From assembly GCA_003427395.1 (NCBI GenBank), contig BFEA01000777.1, positions 172,195 through 223,610 of the forward strand: a stretch of DNA of 51,416 nt, read 5' to 3'. Source of the stretch: Chara braunii. Its lineage: Eukaryota; Streptophyta; Charophyceae; Charales; Characeae. Positions 41,027 through 51,416 of the stretch are shown here, one piece after another. The notes below the pieces were generated by a model. That model worked only from the letters and a program-made list of their open reading frames with translations, was not told where the DNA came from and made no database searches. The translations under genes were made by a program, and so were the position numbers. The number at the start of each line of letters is the position of its first letter. Within the stretch, counting starts at the first letter, position 1.

Positions 41027-41415
41027 AGTCTTAGTTATTTCTGCGATGGAACTCGAAAATGGGTCGGCAGGAATGCAGTAACCCGTGTTCTACAGCAGTC
41101 TGGTCCTTCGAAACGGAGCCCAGACGACGCAGGTCAAACTCGGCCTGCGCCAGGCAGTGTGACCACGCACTGCCTAGGAAAGTCAAAAGTCTAAGTCAAC
41201 TGTCAAAGGTACCACGCCCAAGCCCTTGGTCGGATACATTCACTTGTTGTGCGTAGGTACCCGGACAGCATCAAGACCACAGGGAGTTCGGTTTCAGGGA
41301 AATATGGGCCGCCATTTGTCTTGAGATCTCGACGGCCTAGGGAAGCAGTAACCGGGGTCCAGACCCTGCATCAACCGAAATCTCCAAACTGATTGCCCAA
41401 TGTCGTCAGGCGTTG

Positions 41416-41479
41416 CAATGAACCCAGATCGTGAAGACACTTGTCAACAATGAACCCAGATCGTGAAGACACTTGTCAA
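41416..41479. repeat. Perfect 32-bp tandem duplication
   Basis: Two identical units beginning CAATGAACCCAGATCG run 41416-41447 and 41448-41479, in the spacer of the palindromic LTR. Confidence 0.92.
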
Positions 41480-41700
41480 CAATGCAAGCCTAGATAGATA
41501 TCAACCTGCTGATGATCGTCAATAATCATAATCGTGTCCAGATAGAATGAGATGGGGAAAACATACATAGACGAAAAGAGAGGAGGGAGAATAGACTTAG
41601 AGTGGAGAAAACAATGCCCACTTCTGCTTCGGGCTCCCTCCTCTATCACCACCTCAATAATCAATAGTCCGAACATAAGTCTGAAGTTCTATCTCAATTT

Positions 41701-41880
41701 GCCACGTGGCACGTCAACCTGTCATCAGGTATGTATCTACAATCGCCCCACAGTCATGATCTCCTTCCGAGCGACGATGAATCAGAACAGCAATACCAGT
41801 CACGTAGCCTCGCCACGTCAGCAACAATATACGTGGCAGCGGCCACGTCAACGGCAACGTGTGGCAGCTGCCACGTCAGC
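41701..41880. promoter_or_regulatory. Cluster of ACGT-core motifs in LTR E
   Basis: GCCACGTGGC and CACGTCAAC (41701-41717), GCCACGTCAGC (41812-41822), ACGTGGC (41831), GGCCACGTCAAC (41841) and GCCACGTCAGC (41870-41880) lie within 180 bases. Plant bZIP factors bind such G-box and ABRE-like ACGT cores. A regulatory role here is inference. Confidence 0.4.
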
Positions 41881-42374
41881 ATGCCCAAAAGACAATTGCC
41901 AGCCAGCCACCATGTCGAGCCAGCAGCACATCGTCGTGGCACCCAAGTGCCAGAGTAGAGCCAGCGTCCAGCTAGCGCCGCAGCGTCGCGCTAGCGTCGT
42001 AGTCAACGCGTGAAGTCAGCATTGACGCAAGACAGAATGTCCTCCCAGCCAGGTAGTCCAGGCTTATGTAGCGTTGTTGCGGGGTCTGGACCCCGGTTAC
42101 TGCTTCCCTAGGCCGTCGAGATCTCAAGACAAATGGCGGCCCAGATTTCCCTGAAACCGAACTCCGTGTGGTCTTGATGCTGTCCAGGTACCTGCGCACA
42201 ACAAGTGAATGTATCCGACCAAGGGCCTGGGCATGGTACCTTTCACAGTTGACTTAGACTTTTGACTTTCCTAGGCAGTGCGTGGTCACACTGCCTGGCG
42301 CAGGCCGAGTTTGGCCTGCGTCGTCTGGGCTCCGTTTCGAGGGCCCAGACTGCTGCAGAACACGGGTTACTGCA

Positions 42375-42527
42375 GTAAGTTCGGACCTTCACTGGAAGCT
42401 GACGAGTTAAACACTACCATTAAAAAAGAAAAGGAAAAAATGGTGGGGCGAACATGTGGGCAGAGTGAAGATGTTGATTAACAGTGCGTTGTTCACAACT
42501 TTGCCTGGTATCTTCGCCTGTGCCCAA
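42375..42527. repeat. 153-bp direct repeat, right copy
   Basis: It starts GTAAGTTCGGACCTTCACTGG exactly at the end of LTR E and runs to CGCCTGTGCCCAA. Sequence beyond it (AGGCTTTGTCATG) differs from what follows the left copy, which continues into integrase. Confidence 0.88.
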
Positions 42528-44572
42528 GGCTTTGTCATGTAAACATCACAACCTGAAAGACAGGCAGAGAAAAGAGAAAGACAGGCGGAAAATCTGTCCC
42601 CACTGTCCCAAAGCTGTTGTGCAATCTGGCACCTTCTCGTCTACCTGGAGCTGCTGTCAGTCCACATCACTACCGTCTCTTTTTCCCCTTCCCGCTCCTC
42701 ACCGCCCCAATCCCCACCACCCCTCAATGAAAAGAGACACTACCATCTCCCTCCCCTGACCCGACAGAGCACAGGGACTTCATTACTCCTCTCCATATTT
42801 CACTGGGAACCTGCTTCCAATAGCTTCATGAAATACCAGGTATTCCTTCTATCTCAAGGGGGAAAGGAGGCTGCAGTGAGATATCCATATTGAACAACAC
42901 CAAAAACGTGTGCCTGTTGCTTGGCTGGCACTAAGAACACAAAAGTCACTCAGAAAGATAGTTGAGGTTCCAGAGAAAGGTTCTGTACGTCCTGCCAGCG
43001 AAAGGGTAGTTCATGGGACGACCCGTGAGTTCTCCTGCCTGTGCTCCCTATGCCTGGACCGGATGAGAGGTTATGTGGATTCCGCAAGGTATATGCCAGT
43101 CAAAGGCGAGTGCATGAAACAACCTGCAAGTTCTCCTGCCTGTGTTTCCTACGCCTGGACCGGATGTACCACAGCAGTACATACATTTACAAATGCGACC
43201 AGTGCAGCTATGCCTACTCAGCGAAGATCCGTGAACTTATGGATTTTTTCTTTTTAAATAATTTGAACCATTTCTCAATCTATGGATGTCATCCTAGTGG
43301 GTCATGCTAATCTTCTCTGTATCATTCCGATTTTAACAGATGTCTGGAGGGATAGAACTTGTGGATTCTTGATCCACGGAGTACACAATTTGTGTGTTGT
43401 TCGCACAGCCAGCTGCAGAGAGCAGAAAAGATGCATAGGGCTGAAGGACAAGAGAAAGGAACAGAGAGGGCAGAAAGAGAGGAGGAAAATGATGGTGATG
43501 AGAGGAGGAAAAGGTGGCAGAGAAGAACTATGGATGCACGGAGAGAGGGATGCGGGACGGGAGGGAAGAAGAGGGAGAGATTATGGGAGACGTATTGAGG
43601 AAGGGAAGCAGAGACGGGCAAAAAGAGCAGGGAAAGTGGAGACGGACAAAAACAGGAGGGAGGGAGGGATGGGAAACGGGCAAAAAAGAGCAGGGAAAGT
43701 GGAGACGGAAACAGGAGGGAGGGAGGGATGGGAGAGTCAGGGGGAGAAATGAAGCATGGAGCAGGGAAATCAGGAACTGAGGAAGGAAGGAAAGAAGGAG
43801 GGAGGAATTAGGGAGAGCGACAGAGGGAGGGAGGGATAGACTGCAGAGGAGGGGGGAAGGAAGGGAGGTGGCTGAGGAAACGAGTGACAGAGAGAGAAGA
43901 CATGAGGGAAGTAGGGAAACGAGGAAGGAAGACTTTAAATTTCCATGCCTGCATCGTCATCCATGCACGGAGGAACAGAGAAGCCACCCCAAGATTCCAG
44001 GATGGAGAAATGATTGTCATCCCAGATTTCAAGGCTGCAATTATCTCGTAATAATGTGGAAAGATGTCTCTGCATAGTCATCCCCTGCGGAAGAGAGATG
44101 ACGGCCTTGAACATCATCAATCAAGCAAACAAGCGCCAATGACCCAGGAGCGATTCACTGTCTCACTGTTGTTTCACTCTTCGCAGAGTGAATGGTTGGA
44201 ACTGCCCCAACGCACCCCATCACTATTGGAGCCACCATACCCATATCCCAACTTTCGGCAACTTGCTTCCCTCCCACCCCAACCGCCAACCCCCCTCCCC
44301 CTGCCTTGATTTTCTAAGTGGAAGCAATAAGGTGGTTGCCCATGACTTAGAAAACATCATGAGCAGTTTAGCATTTTCCTGCCAACACCACCTGATGTGT
44401 TCGCCAACTTTCCCAAATGGAACATACTTTTATTAACGTTCAGTCTAGACCCAGCGATACTGACCGTATGTTCTATTTGGGCGAAGACAGTAGCCACACT
44501 GAGTCCAACCAAGTCTACCCATAGCCCAATCTTCGACCACTCGATACCTCCCCACTTTCTTTATTAGAAAGG
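42528..44572. other. Intergenic DNA with tandem and purine-rich repeats
   Basis: No gene is recognised. A diverged 101-bp tandem pair at about 43003-43070 and 43104-43171 contains AGTTCTCCTGCCTGTG and GCCTGGACCGGATG; some frames are Cys-rich (YKCDQCSYAY) but they do not stay in register. Bases 43430-43900 are purine-rich, with two 58-62 bp units (GCAGGGAAAGTGGAGACGGA, 43616-43735). Confidence 0.5.
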
Positions 44573-45352
44573 GTGACCGCCTCAAGATATCATCATCGAA
44601 CTGACCGGCCCCACCTGATTCAGAATTATTTTGTTCTGCTATCTGATTGCAACTGGATTCAAACTTGGGTCTGTATTTCAATAGTTCATGGGTGTACCTC
44701 CCCACCTTGGATGTTCTATGCAAAAGAAAAGCAGTGTTCGCCCCTCTCCAAAAACATCACAAGGAGCTTTGTATTTCCCAGCCAACTCCACCTGATGTAT
44801 TTGGCCATGCTGAGTCCAACTCTACTATATTCTACAGTTGTATCTTGCGCAGCCGGCTACTTAAAGACTCCACAAGCTGTCTCCCACCATTGCCTACCCC
44901 CTATGACTTTTCTTCCAATGAATTGTTGTAGTTCTTTTGTTCCTGCAGCAGGTTGCCAGAAGTCTGGTTCCCTCTTCCCACTGTCGGTGAATGAATTGGA
45001 TACCCTTTACAAAAAGGGGAAGCTCAGAAAACACATACACAACCTTAAGAACAACGAACGAGAAGGCGAACATACTGCTGACACCCAGAAGCATGTACCA
45101 TGCTTGGCCTTCCAGCAACTAACATGTACACTCTGGGTTTTCCCTAGAGGTTCCACGACAAGTCGTGGTTGCGGTTCTGATGAGCTCTGCAATCTGGTCC
45201 TCCTGCTGTCAAACTGCGGCTGGCTGCCTCAAGTGCTTCTCCTTCTGGGAGTGAACTTTCAACACTGCACCATAGCATCTTTTACGGACCTGCCTGATCT
45301 CTACCACCTCTATCAACCTCACTTACCCCATTTTTCATCTGATGCAGGCTGA
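44573..45352 (+). CDS. Open frame of 259 codons, unknown, doubtful
   Basis: This is the longest open frame outside retroelements in the right half. It starts MTASRYHHRTDRPHLIQN and contains several hydrophobic stretches and Cys residues, with no domain I can name. Composition (many Leu, Ser, Pro, Cys, His) looks like a chance read through C/T-rich DNA. No promoter, splice pattern or partner gene supports it. A piece of an exon or untranslated region of a host gene on either strand remains possible. Confidence 0.15.
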   Translation: MTASRYHHRTDRPHLIQNYFVLLSDCNWIQTWVCISIVHGCTSPPWMFYAKEKQCSPLSKNITRSFVFPSQLHLMYLAMLSPTLLYSTVVSCAAGYLKTPQAVSHHCLPPMTFLPMNCCSSFVPAAGCQKSGSLFPLSVNELDTLYKKGKLRKHIHNLKNNEREGEHTADTQKHVPCLAFQQLTCTLWVFPRGSTTSRGCGSDELCNLVLLLSNCGWLPQVLLLLGVNFQHCTIASFTDLPDLYHLYQPHLPHFSSDAG

Positions 45353-45741
45353 GACCAAGCATGTCCTCAGTTATTGTGACTGCACAACTTCTCAGCAGCA
45401 CTGTGTACTTCTCGATCAGGAGCACAGTGGGAGTTACAGAAAACTTGTGAGAAAGCGAAAAGCAGAACAGTGTACAGTTTTATAACATCGTCAAGAGGAT
45501 ACTAAAAAAGAAGTAAAACAAAGAATTTATATCTGTAGATCCTGCACAAGAGTAGAGTGCTGATCGGATACTCGTGAATAGATCCGACCACACCTCTGAA
45601 TCCCTTCATCTGTGCTAAACATCTGCACACCAGTACTATGCCTATGGATAATCGTGGGATCTGACAGCATGTGTGGCCTGAATCCCTGCATATAGCTCTG
45701 TCAACAGGCTTTGCACATTGGTGTCATGATGCAGGGAAGAC

Positions 45742-45942
<201 letters not shown>

Positions 45943-45979
45943 ACCTGATCATTGGTCTGGATGAGAATTCATCGCTCTC

Positions 45980-46525
45980 TCAAAAGTGAACACTATCATG
46001 AGCCGAGCTTCGTCTCTCTGTAGTGGCCGGTGAATTATCTCCACCATCCGATGCTTTAGGCCCTCTCGGCCTACGTCTCGCCTTCCTCTTTTTCCGAGGC
46101 TCACCTTCCGGAGGAGAGGGTTTTTGACTTTTATACATGTCCTCCAACATGATATGCCGCACTCGCTCCCTCGCTTTGCGTTGAGCATCCTCTGGGAAAT
46201 GGGAGCGGACAAAGTATTCCATGTAATACACGAGGGCTTGTTTGCAGTTCCTCGGCCCAAATATGGGACTGACGGGGCCCCAAGGCAGATCAAATGTTTC
46301 CCATAAACCATGAGCCATAGCTGCTGAGGCCAATAGACCAATCACCAGGGAGCCAGGGTCGGTTAATGCATCCCACAAGCCCATGATTTTTGTTGATGAA
46401 GCCTCTCTGATTTTGATAAGTGCACAAATGTGGAGAAAGAAACTCGCTTGCTGGTCCAAACCACCCAATCCTCGCCCTGCACTACACAAAACCGCTGTGG
46501 TCGGTAGGAGCACATGCAAGCGCAT
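45980..46525 (-). CDS. Hypothetical protein, coding-like, family not recognised
   Basis: A 181-codon frame on the minus strand has features of real coding DNA. The likely conserved part starts near MGLWDALTDPGSLVIGLLAS and continues MAHGLWETFDLPWGPVSPIF, ALVYYMEYFVRSHFPEDAQR and KARERVRHIMLEDMYKSQ, then a strongly basic tail (RKKRKARRRPRGPKASDGG) that could be a nuclear or nucleic-acid-binding signal. One hydrophobic stretch is present. The start is unclear; Met at 46525 precedes a less convincing stretch. I do not recognise the family. It may be an exon of a host gene or part of another mobile element. No intron boundaries were established, and it lies about 90 bases from a misassembly mark. 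Confidence 0.4.
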   Translation of the reverse strand: MRLHVLLPTTAVLCSAGRGLGGLDQQASFFLHICALIKIREASSTKIMGLWDALTDPGSLVIGLLASAAMAHGLWETFDLPWGPVSPIFGPRNCKQALVYYMEYFVRSHFPEDAQRKARERVRHIMLEDMYKSQKPSPPEGEPRKKRKARRRPRGPKASDGGDNSPATTERRSSAHDSVHF

Positions 46526-47405
46526 GACTGAAAAGGACTACCTTGCTGGAGCACATGCAACAGCATGAACCAAGGCAGAAGCATGTACCTGTTGTTCCAG
46601 GCCCTTTTACCATTGCCATCACCACCTACATCAAGGCCATGGAGACGTCAAAGGCCAATGTCGAAGCCGAACCCTTACGGGGCTTGGTTTGCCTCAGGTC
46701 ATGTCCATCGACACACTCATAGGAATCATTTTGATGACCAATCAAGAGATTCAATCCGTGAGCAATACTGATCGATGCTCGAACATATAGTTTATTTTGC
46801 TTCAGTTTCCTTTTATCTAAGGCAGAAGCGGGCCTCTTCTAAGTCCCCTGGTGGACCCATGGGAGAAAGTGGGAACGCGAAGGACATGGAACAGTGCCCA
46901 CTTTTGCCTTCAGAGTGTTGGTAGAATGCACGGTGGCACGTCGAAAATTGTGCCGCACGGTGAAAACAAACTAAAACTTGTGGTGTGAAATGCAAAATCA
47001 ATTCAAGATAGGCGGCATAGACACATTTTACTCGACGTAGTGGAAAATAAATTTCCAAGCACCGCGCAACACAATTGCACTCTCCCACGGCTGGGAACAC
47101 ACTTGTGTCACACAATGCTGGCCAGCATGTGCATGGGCGCGTGTCATCATATTCACTATACACAACTCCACAAAGAAAAACATGACTGTGCCAGACTGTT
47201 TTGCCGGACTTTCACCAACTCATCGGGAGGTTGAACCCCAGCAGTCTGCCCAGGATTCATTTGACCAATGGATAAGGACTCACCACGTCGCCCAGAGTTT
47301 GCGATACCCCTGAAAAAAGTGATAGACTTTACTCACACCAACCCTGCAATCCTAGCAGACTGTCGGTCCAAACCCCTGACAAGAATGGCCGTAACTCTGA
47401 GAAAT
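46526..47405. other. Intergenic DNA
   Basis: A short plus-strand stretch near 46600-46710 reads PFTIAITTYIKAMETSKANV and EAEPLRGLVCL, which looks protein-like, but it is too short and isolated to call. Nothing else is recognised. Confidence 0.35.
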
Positions 47406-47406
47406 T

Positions 47407-47527
<121 letters not shown>

Positions 47528-47532
47528 CTGAC

Positions 47533-47700
47533 TTGCATGCCCATTCAGCCGAGACACCGAGGCGAGAGAGACAGAGTCAGATTGAGAGAGATAGAGAGTT
47601 GCATCCCCATTCACCCAAAACACCGAGGCATGAGAGACACCGAGTCAGACTGAGAGAGATAGAGAGTTGCATCCCCAGCACACATATTTTAGGGTAACCA
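47533..47700. repeat. Minisatellite of 66-68 bp units
   Basis: TTGCATGCC or TTGCATCCC recurs at 47533, 47599 and 47667, each after AGAGAG, with CCCATTCA, ACACCGAGGC and GAGTCAGA inside the units. It directly follows the (AG)n tract and probably arose from it. Confidence 0.8.
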
Positions 47701-48608
47701 GGCCGAGGTACTTCTCCACGCGGATGCCAAGGACGGCTGTAAACAGGAAGACAGACTTCTTGCAATTACCACCTACACATCCCTATTTCAATATCTAAAC
47801 TTACTAAATAGTGTACATTCGTCTATTACCCCTCTTTGCCTGCCAGCATACCATGCACTCGAGCAGCCTCCCCCAAGGCTCTTTCAGTGTCATGGTGCCC
47901 TTAGCAAAACGTGTTCCGGCATGATGAAGAAGAAGAAGAAGAAGAAGAAGAAGAAGGGGGGTGTCAATATATATACCGTCACAAAGATATCAGAGCACAA
48001 AAACGAAAAAAAACAAAAACATCAACTCATTTTTTATCTCCTTACTTACAACTCCCCCTGTTCAAACCTCTTGCGTACAAGGCCGCCCACATGGATGTAG
48101 GTTGAGCGGTGGCTGTCCCCACCCCCTGTGTGCCATATCGACCCACTTGCACACAGCCAAAAGGCAAAGAGGCAAAGAAAGAGGAAGGGAACAGCCAAAT
48201 ATAACAAAACGGGGGAACAAACATAAACAAATCCTAGATGACAAGTTCCACATGCAAGCACCACGCCAAACGACGGGACAAGACAAACCAGGATATCAAA
48301 ACACCCTTGCCTGCAAACAAGCAATCCCAGATAACAAACCTTTCGTGCTCGCCAGCGAACTGCGTCAACTCCAAGACTCCTTTGCGATTGTTATTTGTTG
48401 CAAAAACTGGTATCGATTCCATCTTTCTGATGCTTCGCTGGTCTAAACTAAAATACTGGTACACCACCAACGGCAAAAAAACATAAAGACAATCCCAGAT
48501 GACGATTCCCACAGAAAAGCACCGCCCCCAACGCACAGGCCGAACAACGGGAAACAGCCACTAGGATGCCAAAAGGATAAGAAAAAAACCGGATGACAGG
48601 TCCCACAT
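47701..48608. other. Intergenic DNA with a GAA tract and a diverged repeat
   Basis: (GAA)n occurs at about 47925-47955. A diverged direct repeat with CCTAGATGACAAGTTCCACA / CCCAGATGACGATTCCCACA and GCACC-rich continuation starts near 48232 and 48494. No gene is seen. Confidence 0.45.
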
Positions 48609-48815
48609 GATATATATATATCGTCACAAAGATGTATCTGTTTAACGATATATATATATATTCTGATATTTTGTGACAATATATATACAGTTCGTCACAG
48701 CCGCTCGTTTGTTGTCCTCTTCTCCCTCTCTGCCTACGGTTTACTGGGCAGGTCCGTCAAACAGAACTGCCCGGTAAACCGTAGGCAGAGAGGGAGAAGA
48801 GGACAATATATATAA
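48609..48815. repeat. Foldback repeat with 40-bp hairpin arms
   Basis: Bases 48712-48751 pair with 48767-48806 (one mismatch) around a 15-base loop; the arm begins TTGTCCTCTTCTCCCTCTC. A second, weaker palindrome of TATATATCGTCACAAA type lies at 48610-48690. TA-rich DNA flanks both. A related single arm lies at 50743-50799, so this is a dispersed small foldback or MITE-like repeat. Confidence 0.8.
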
Positions 48816-48941
48816 CACAAGTATATAATTCCCCTACCCCCCCGCGCCACAGGATCAAGAAACCAGAGGAAGAGAAGGGAAGCAGGGATTGAAAAACAGA
48901 GGACAAGGGGAGAAGGGAGATATAGATGTTGGCATGAGACG

Positions 48942-48947
<6 letters not shown>

Positions 48948-49005
<58 letters not shown>
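48948..49005. repeat. (GA)n microsatellite
   Basis: An almost pure GA run. Purine-rich sequence continues to about 49190. Near 49254-49295 a 12-bp unit (ATTCAGCGAGC) repeats about three to four times. Confidence 0.95.
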
Positions 49006-49006
<1 letters not shown>

Positions 49007-49523
49007 CGTAGATCAGGAGTACAACGAAGAAAGAATCGTTGGACACACGTTGAAAGAACGTGAGAGAGGGAAAAAAACAGAGAGAAAGAGGAAACGATTG
49101 AAAGAAAGAAAAATTATGGAAAGGGGGTAGGCAACCGCTACGAGGGGGGAGGGAGGAGCGAGGAGGGAGGAGGGAGGAGGAGAGATAGGATAGGAAAACG
49201 AAAGGGATAGGAAGACAAACCTGGCGCCGACGGTATCCGAGCAACCATTCAAACAAGCACTCAGCGAGCATTCAGCGAACATTCAGCGAGCATTCAAATG
49301 CCAAATAGATGGATAAGGATGGCTCAGGGATACCAAATGAATGGCGATGGATGGATGTGGGATGCCAATTAGATTGAGAAGGGCGGTGACCTGACGGACA
49401 AAGAGAGGGAAACGGTGAAGATTAGGCAGAGGAGCGGACGAGATGGCACGTGAAGAAGGGGCATGCCGTCAACAACAGGAAAATCGTGGGTCGACTAGGG
49501 AATGGAGCAGGACGATGTCAGAA

Positions 49524-49632
<109 letters not shown>

Positions 49633-50344
49633 CTATGTGCGCGCGCGCACGTTTGTGCATGTGCAATGAAGTTCCAATCAATCTCCAGGGCGCTGCACAT
49701 GGGCAGCGAGGAGAGTTCGTACACAGAGTCTCTACCTGCTAAGGGCTCGGCAAAACCCAGGGACAACCAAGTAGACTGCATGATGCATGCGAACGGCCGA
49801 GTGCCAGTAGCCAGCGACCACAATCTCGCAATTTGACATGTGTATGTACTTTGCTCTACGCGGGGGCTCGCCTCGACTTCTCATTAAGACATGAGCCCCT
49901 GTCATCACACGACGTTAGGTGAACCTGCCAACCCATTCGACGCTGCGCTGAGGCCCGGCGTATTTGGAGAGACCCCTACCGGGGAGGCTGACGTGTTATG
50001 GCAACCCTGCGACCATCAATCGAAATGGGAAGACATGGGGTGACGAGGGGTGCCGGGGAATCACATGGGATAACCTTCCCAGGACAGTAAATGCGGCGCT
50101 GAGCGCCGGTGTATTTGGGATAGCCTTCCACCGACGCGTGTCATTTGATATTGGAGCAACTAAGTACACAAAATTGTAGAGATTTGTATAGGAGAGAGTA
50201 GTGGAGCGAGACAAATTATTCATATTACTCCTTTGACCAGGTAAGTTGGGATCAAGGTGAAGCGATTCGGACAAACGAAAATTCAATTGGACAATCATCA
50301 AACCGAATTGGTCAGTTCGATTTTCCTATTTAGTACATTATCGG

Positions 50345-50490
50345 AACCGATTTGGACAGCCGATATAGGTTCGCAGAAGTATTGAGCATTTTGGACATAT
50401 CAGATTTAGGTTGGGAGAAACGATGAGCGTTTTGGACATACTGGATATAGGTTGGGATAAATGATTACCATTTTGGACAAAATGATTTCT
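50345..50490. repeat. 41-bp minisatellite (about 3.5 units)
   Basis: Units start at 50345, 50385, 50426 and 50467 around ATTTTGGACAT and GATATAGGTTGGGA. Confidence 0.75.
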
Positions 50491-50742
50491 CCATGCGTTG
50501 CAACTGTTTGGCGCGTTGTTGGAAGGGAGGGGAAAGGAAAGAGGAAAGACAGAAGGAAAGGGAAAAAAGAAGGGAGAGAACACGAGGCCATGATGGCCGA
50601 GTACGACACAACTGCTGAATCAAAAAAGAGGCACGACACGACCAAGAAGACTACAAAGTTAACACCACAACGACATCGATTACTTAAAAATATCAGAAAC
50701 ATACAACATACATCGTCATAAAGAACTGCGACGATATATATT

Positions 50743-50799
50743 GTCAAACAGAACTGCCACGCAAACCGTAGGCAGAGAGGGAGAAGAGGACACTATATG
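50743..50799. repeat. Second copy of the hairpin repeat (single arm)
   Basis: GTCAAACAGAACTGCC and ACCGTAGGCAGAGAGG are shared with 48756-48812 in the same orientation, and ATATATCGTCACAGAGAACTG follows nearby (50825). Here the opposing arm is missing. Confidence 0.75.
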
Positions 50800-51359
50800 T
50801 ACGGGGACAAAATATATACGTCTAAATATATCGTCACAGAGAACTGCCCGTATACATTTATGCGTTACAGCATCAACTTCGAGAAGGTGGACAAGCGATA
50901 CGGGACAGGGTATTGAACGAGAGGGGGAGAAGAGACATAGGGGGGGAAAGAAAGGCCCGCGGCGCACCGCTCACCAAATGTGAAAAAACACAAAAGCTGC
51001 GGTGGGGAATACTAGCACGCTGTATGGGAAGATGCATTCACCATTTCGCACGTGATGATTCCGGGAGGGAGAGGAGAAGATTCAGGGAGAGGAGGACCCT
51101 TCCTGTGCTATCGGCAATATCGTGAAAAGAGAAAAATGTGTCAAAGAAAGGAAACAGCAATGTTCGACGGCGAGGAGGAGGGAGATGAGACGAGGAGGAG
51201 GGAGATGAGAAGAAGGGGATGAGTGCAGATGGAGGGAGGAACAGAAGGAGCACTAAGGAGCAGCTGACAGAGTAACTCAGGACGTGCGAAATGTTTCAAC
51301 AGAAGGACATGGACGCAGGAATTGCAGGAGGAGGAGACGTACACAATTACTCCTCTGAT

Positions 51360-51363
<4 letters not shown>

Positions 51364-51416
<53 letters not shown>
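51364..51416. repeat. (TC)n microsatellite at the window end
   Basis: A pure TC run up to the last base; its true length is not known. Confidence 0.95.

Larger units (their letters stand above)
41074..42374 (+). repeat. LTR of element E with 302-bp inverted arms
   Basis: It begins TGCAGTAACCCGTG shortly after integrase and ends CACGGGTTACTGCA at the right direct repeat. Bases 41074-41375 and 42073-42374 are inverted copies with few mismatches. About 700 bases lie between them. Length (1301 bp) and TG...CA ends fit an LTR, like those of element A. Alternatives are two LTR fragments in opposite orientation or a foldback transposon. Confidence 0.7.
49660..51363. other. Intergenic DNA with diverged tandem repeats
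   Basis: No gene is recognised. CGCTGAGGCCCGGCGTATTTGG and CGCTGAGCGCCGGTGTATTTGG-like units recur about 150 bases apart (near 49943 and 50097). A 41-bp minisatellite lies at 50345-50490. Purine-rich DNA dominates 50520-50620 and 51060-51260. Confidence 0.45.

Noticed and set aside
42910-43310. Zinc-finger gene suggested by YKCDQCSYAY and Cys-rich repeats
   Set aside because: The two repeat copies are 101 bp apart, so they fall in different frames, and no complete finger is formed.
46813-47163. 116-codon minus-strand frame
   Set aside because: No motif and no support beyond length; compatible with chance.

Overview
This window looks like nuclear DNA from a streptophyte (green-plant lineage). 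The clues are Ty3/gypsy chromovirus-like retrotransposons with initiator-Met tRNA primer sites, plant-type mitochondrial gene fragments (atp1, cob, a trnG-like tRNA), abundant di- and trinucleotide repeats, and no bacterial operon structure. A charophyte alga such as Chara is a reasonable guess, but that is inference only. I see no intact host gene with convincing exons. The window is a repeat-rich intergenic tract made of nested, decayed mobile elements.

Layout. 1-10666: element A (minus strand), with a partial 3' LTR, integrase, RNase H, RT, protease, gag, leader, primer-binding site and 5' LTR. Its 5' LTR carries a hAT-like foldback insertion (8066-9496) with an 8-bp target duplication and a 454-base assembly gap. 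11590-11740: a 33-bp minisatellite. 11821-19573: element B (plus strand), heavily mutated and split by a solo LTR of family A (14425-15733) with a 5-bp target duplication. 19574-20410: AT-rich DNA with a mitochondrial atp1 fragment. 20411-26597: element C (minus strand). 26599-30242: 5' part of element D (minus strand). 30740-31618: an LTR of family C in the opposite orientation, followed by a primer site, a long repeat-filled leader and a gag-like N-terminus. 35873-37944: the missing 3' part of element D on the plus strand, with its LTR. 38126-38448: mitochondrial cob and tRNA-Gly(GCC)-like fragments. 39539-42527: a truncated element E (integrase plus a palindromic LTR) between 153-bp direct repeats. 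42528-51416: low-complexity DNA with microsatellites, minisatellites, a hairpin repeat family, one plausible unknown coding frame (45980-46525) and a sequencing-adapter junction (45851-45888).

Main result. Elements C and D are both broken at the same two places, near 26597 and 35870. If the roughly 9.3 kb between these points is flipped, both elements become continuous at once: C regains a 5' LTR, a primer site and a gag N-terminus, and D regains its integrase C-terminal half and 3' LTR. The outer flanks of the two C LTRs share a 4-bp target duplication. This is either a real inversion or an assembly error. The exact Nextera mate-pair junction sequence at 45851-45888 shows that at least one artefact exists in this scaffold.
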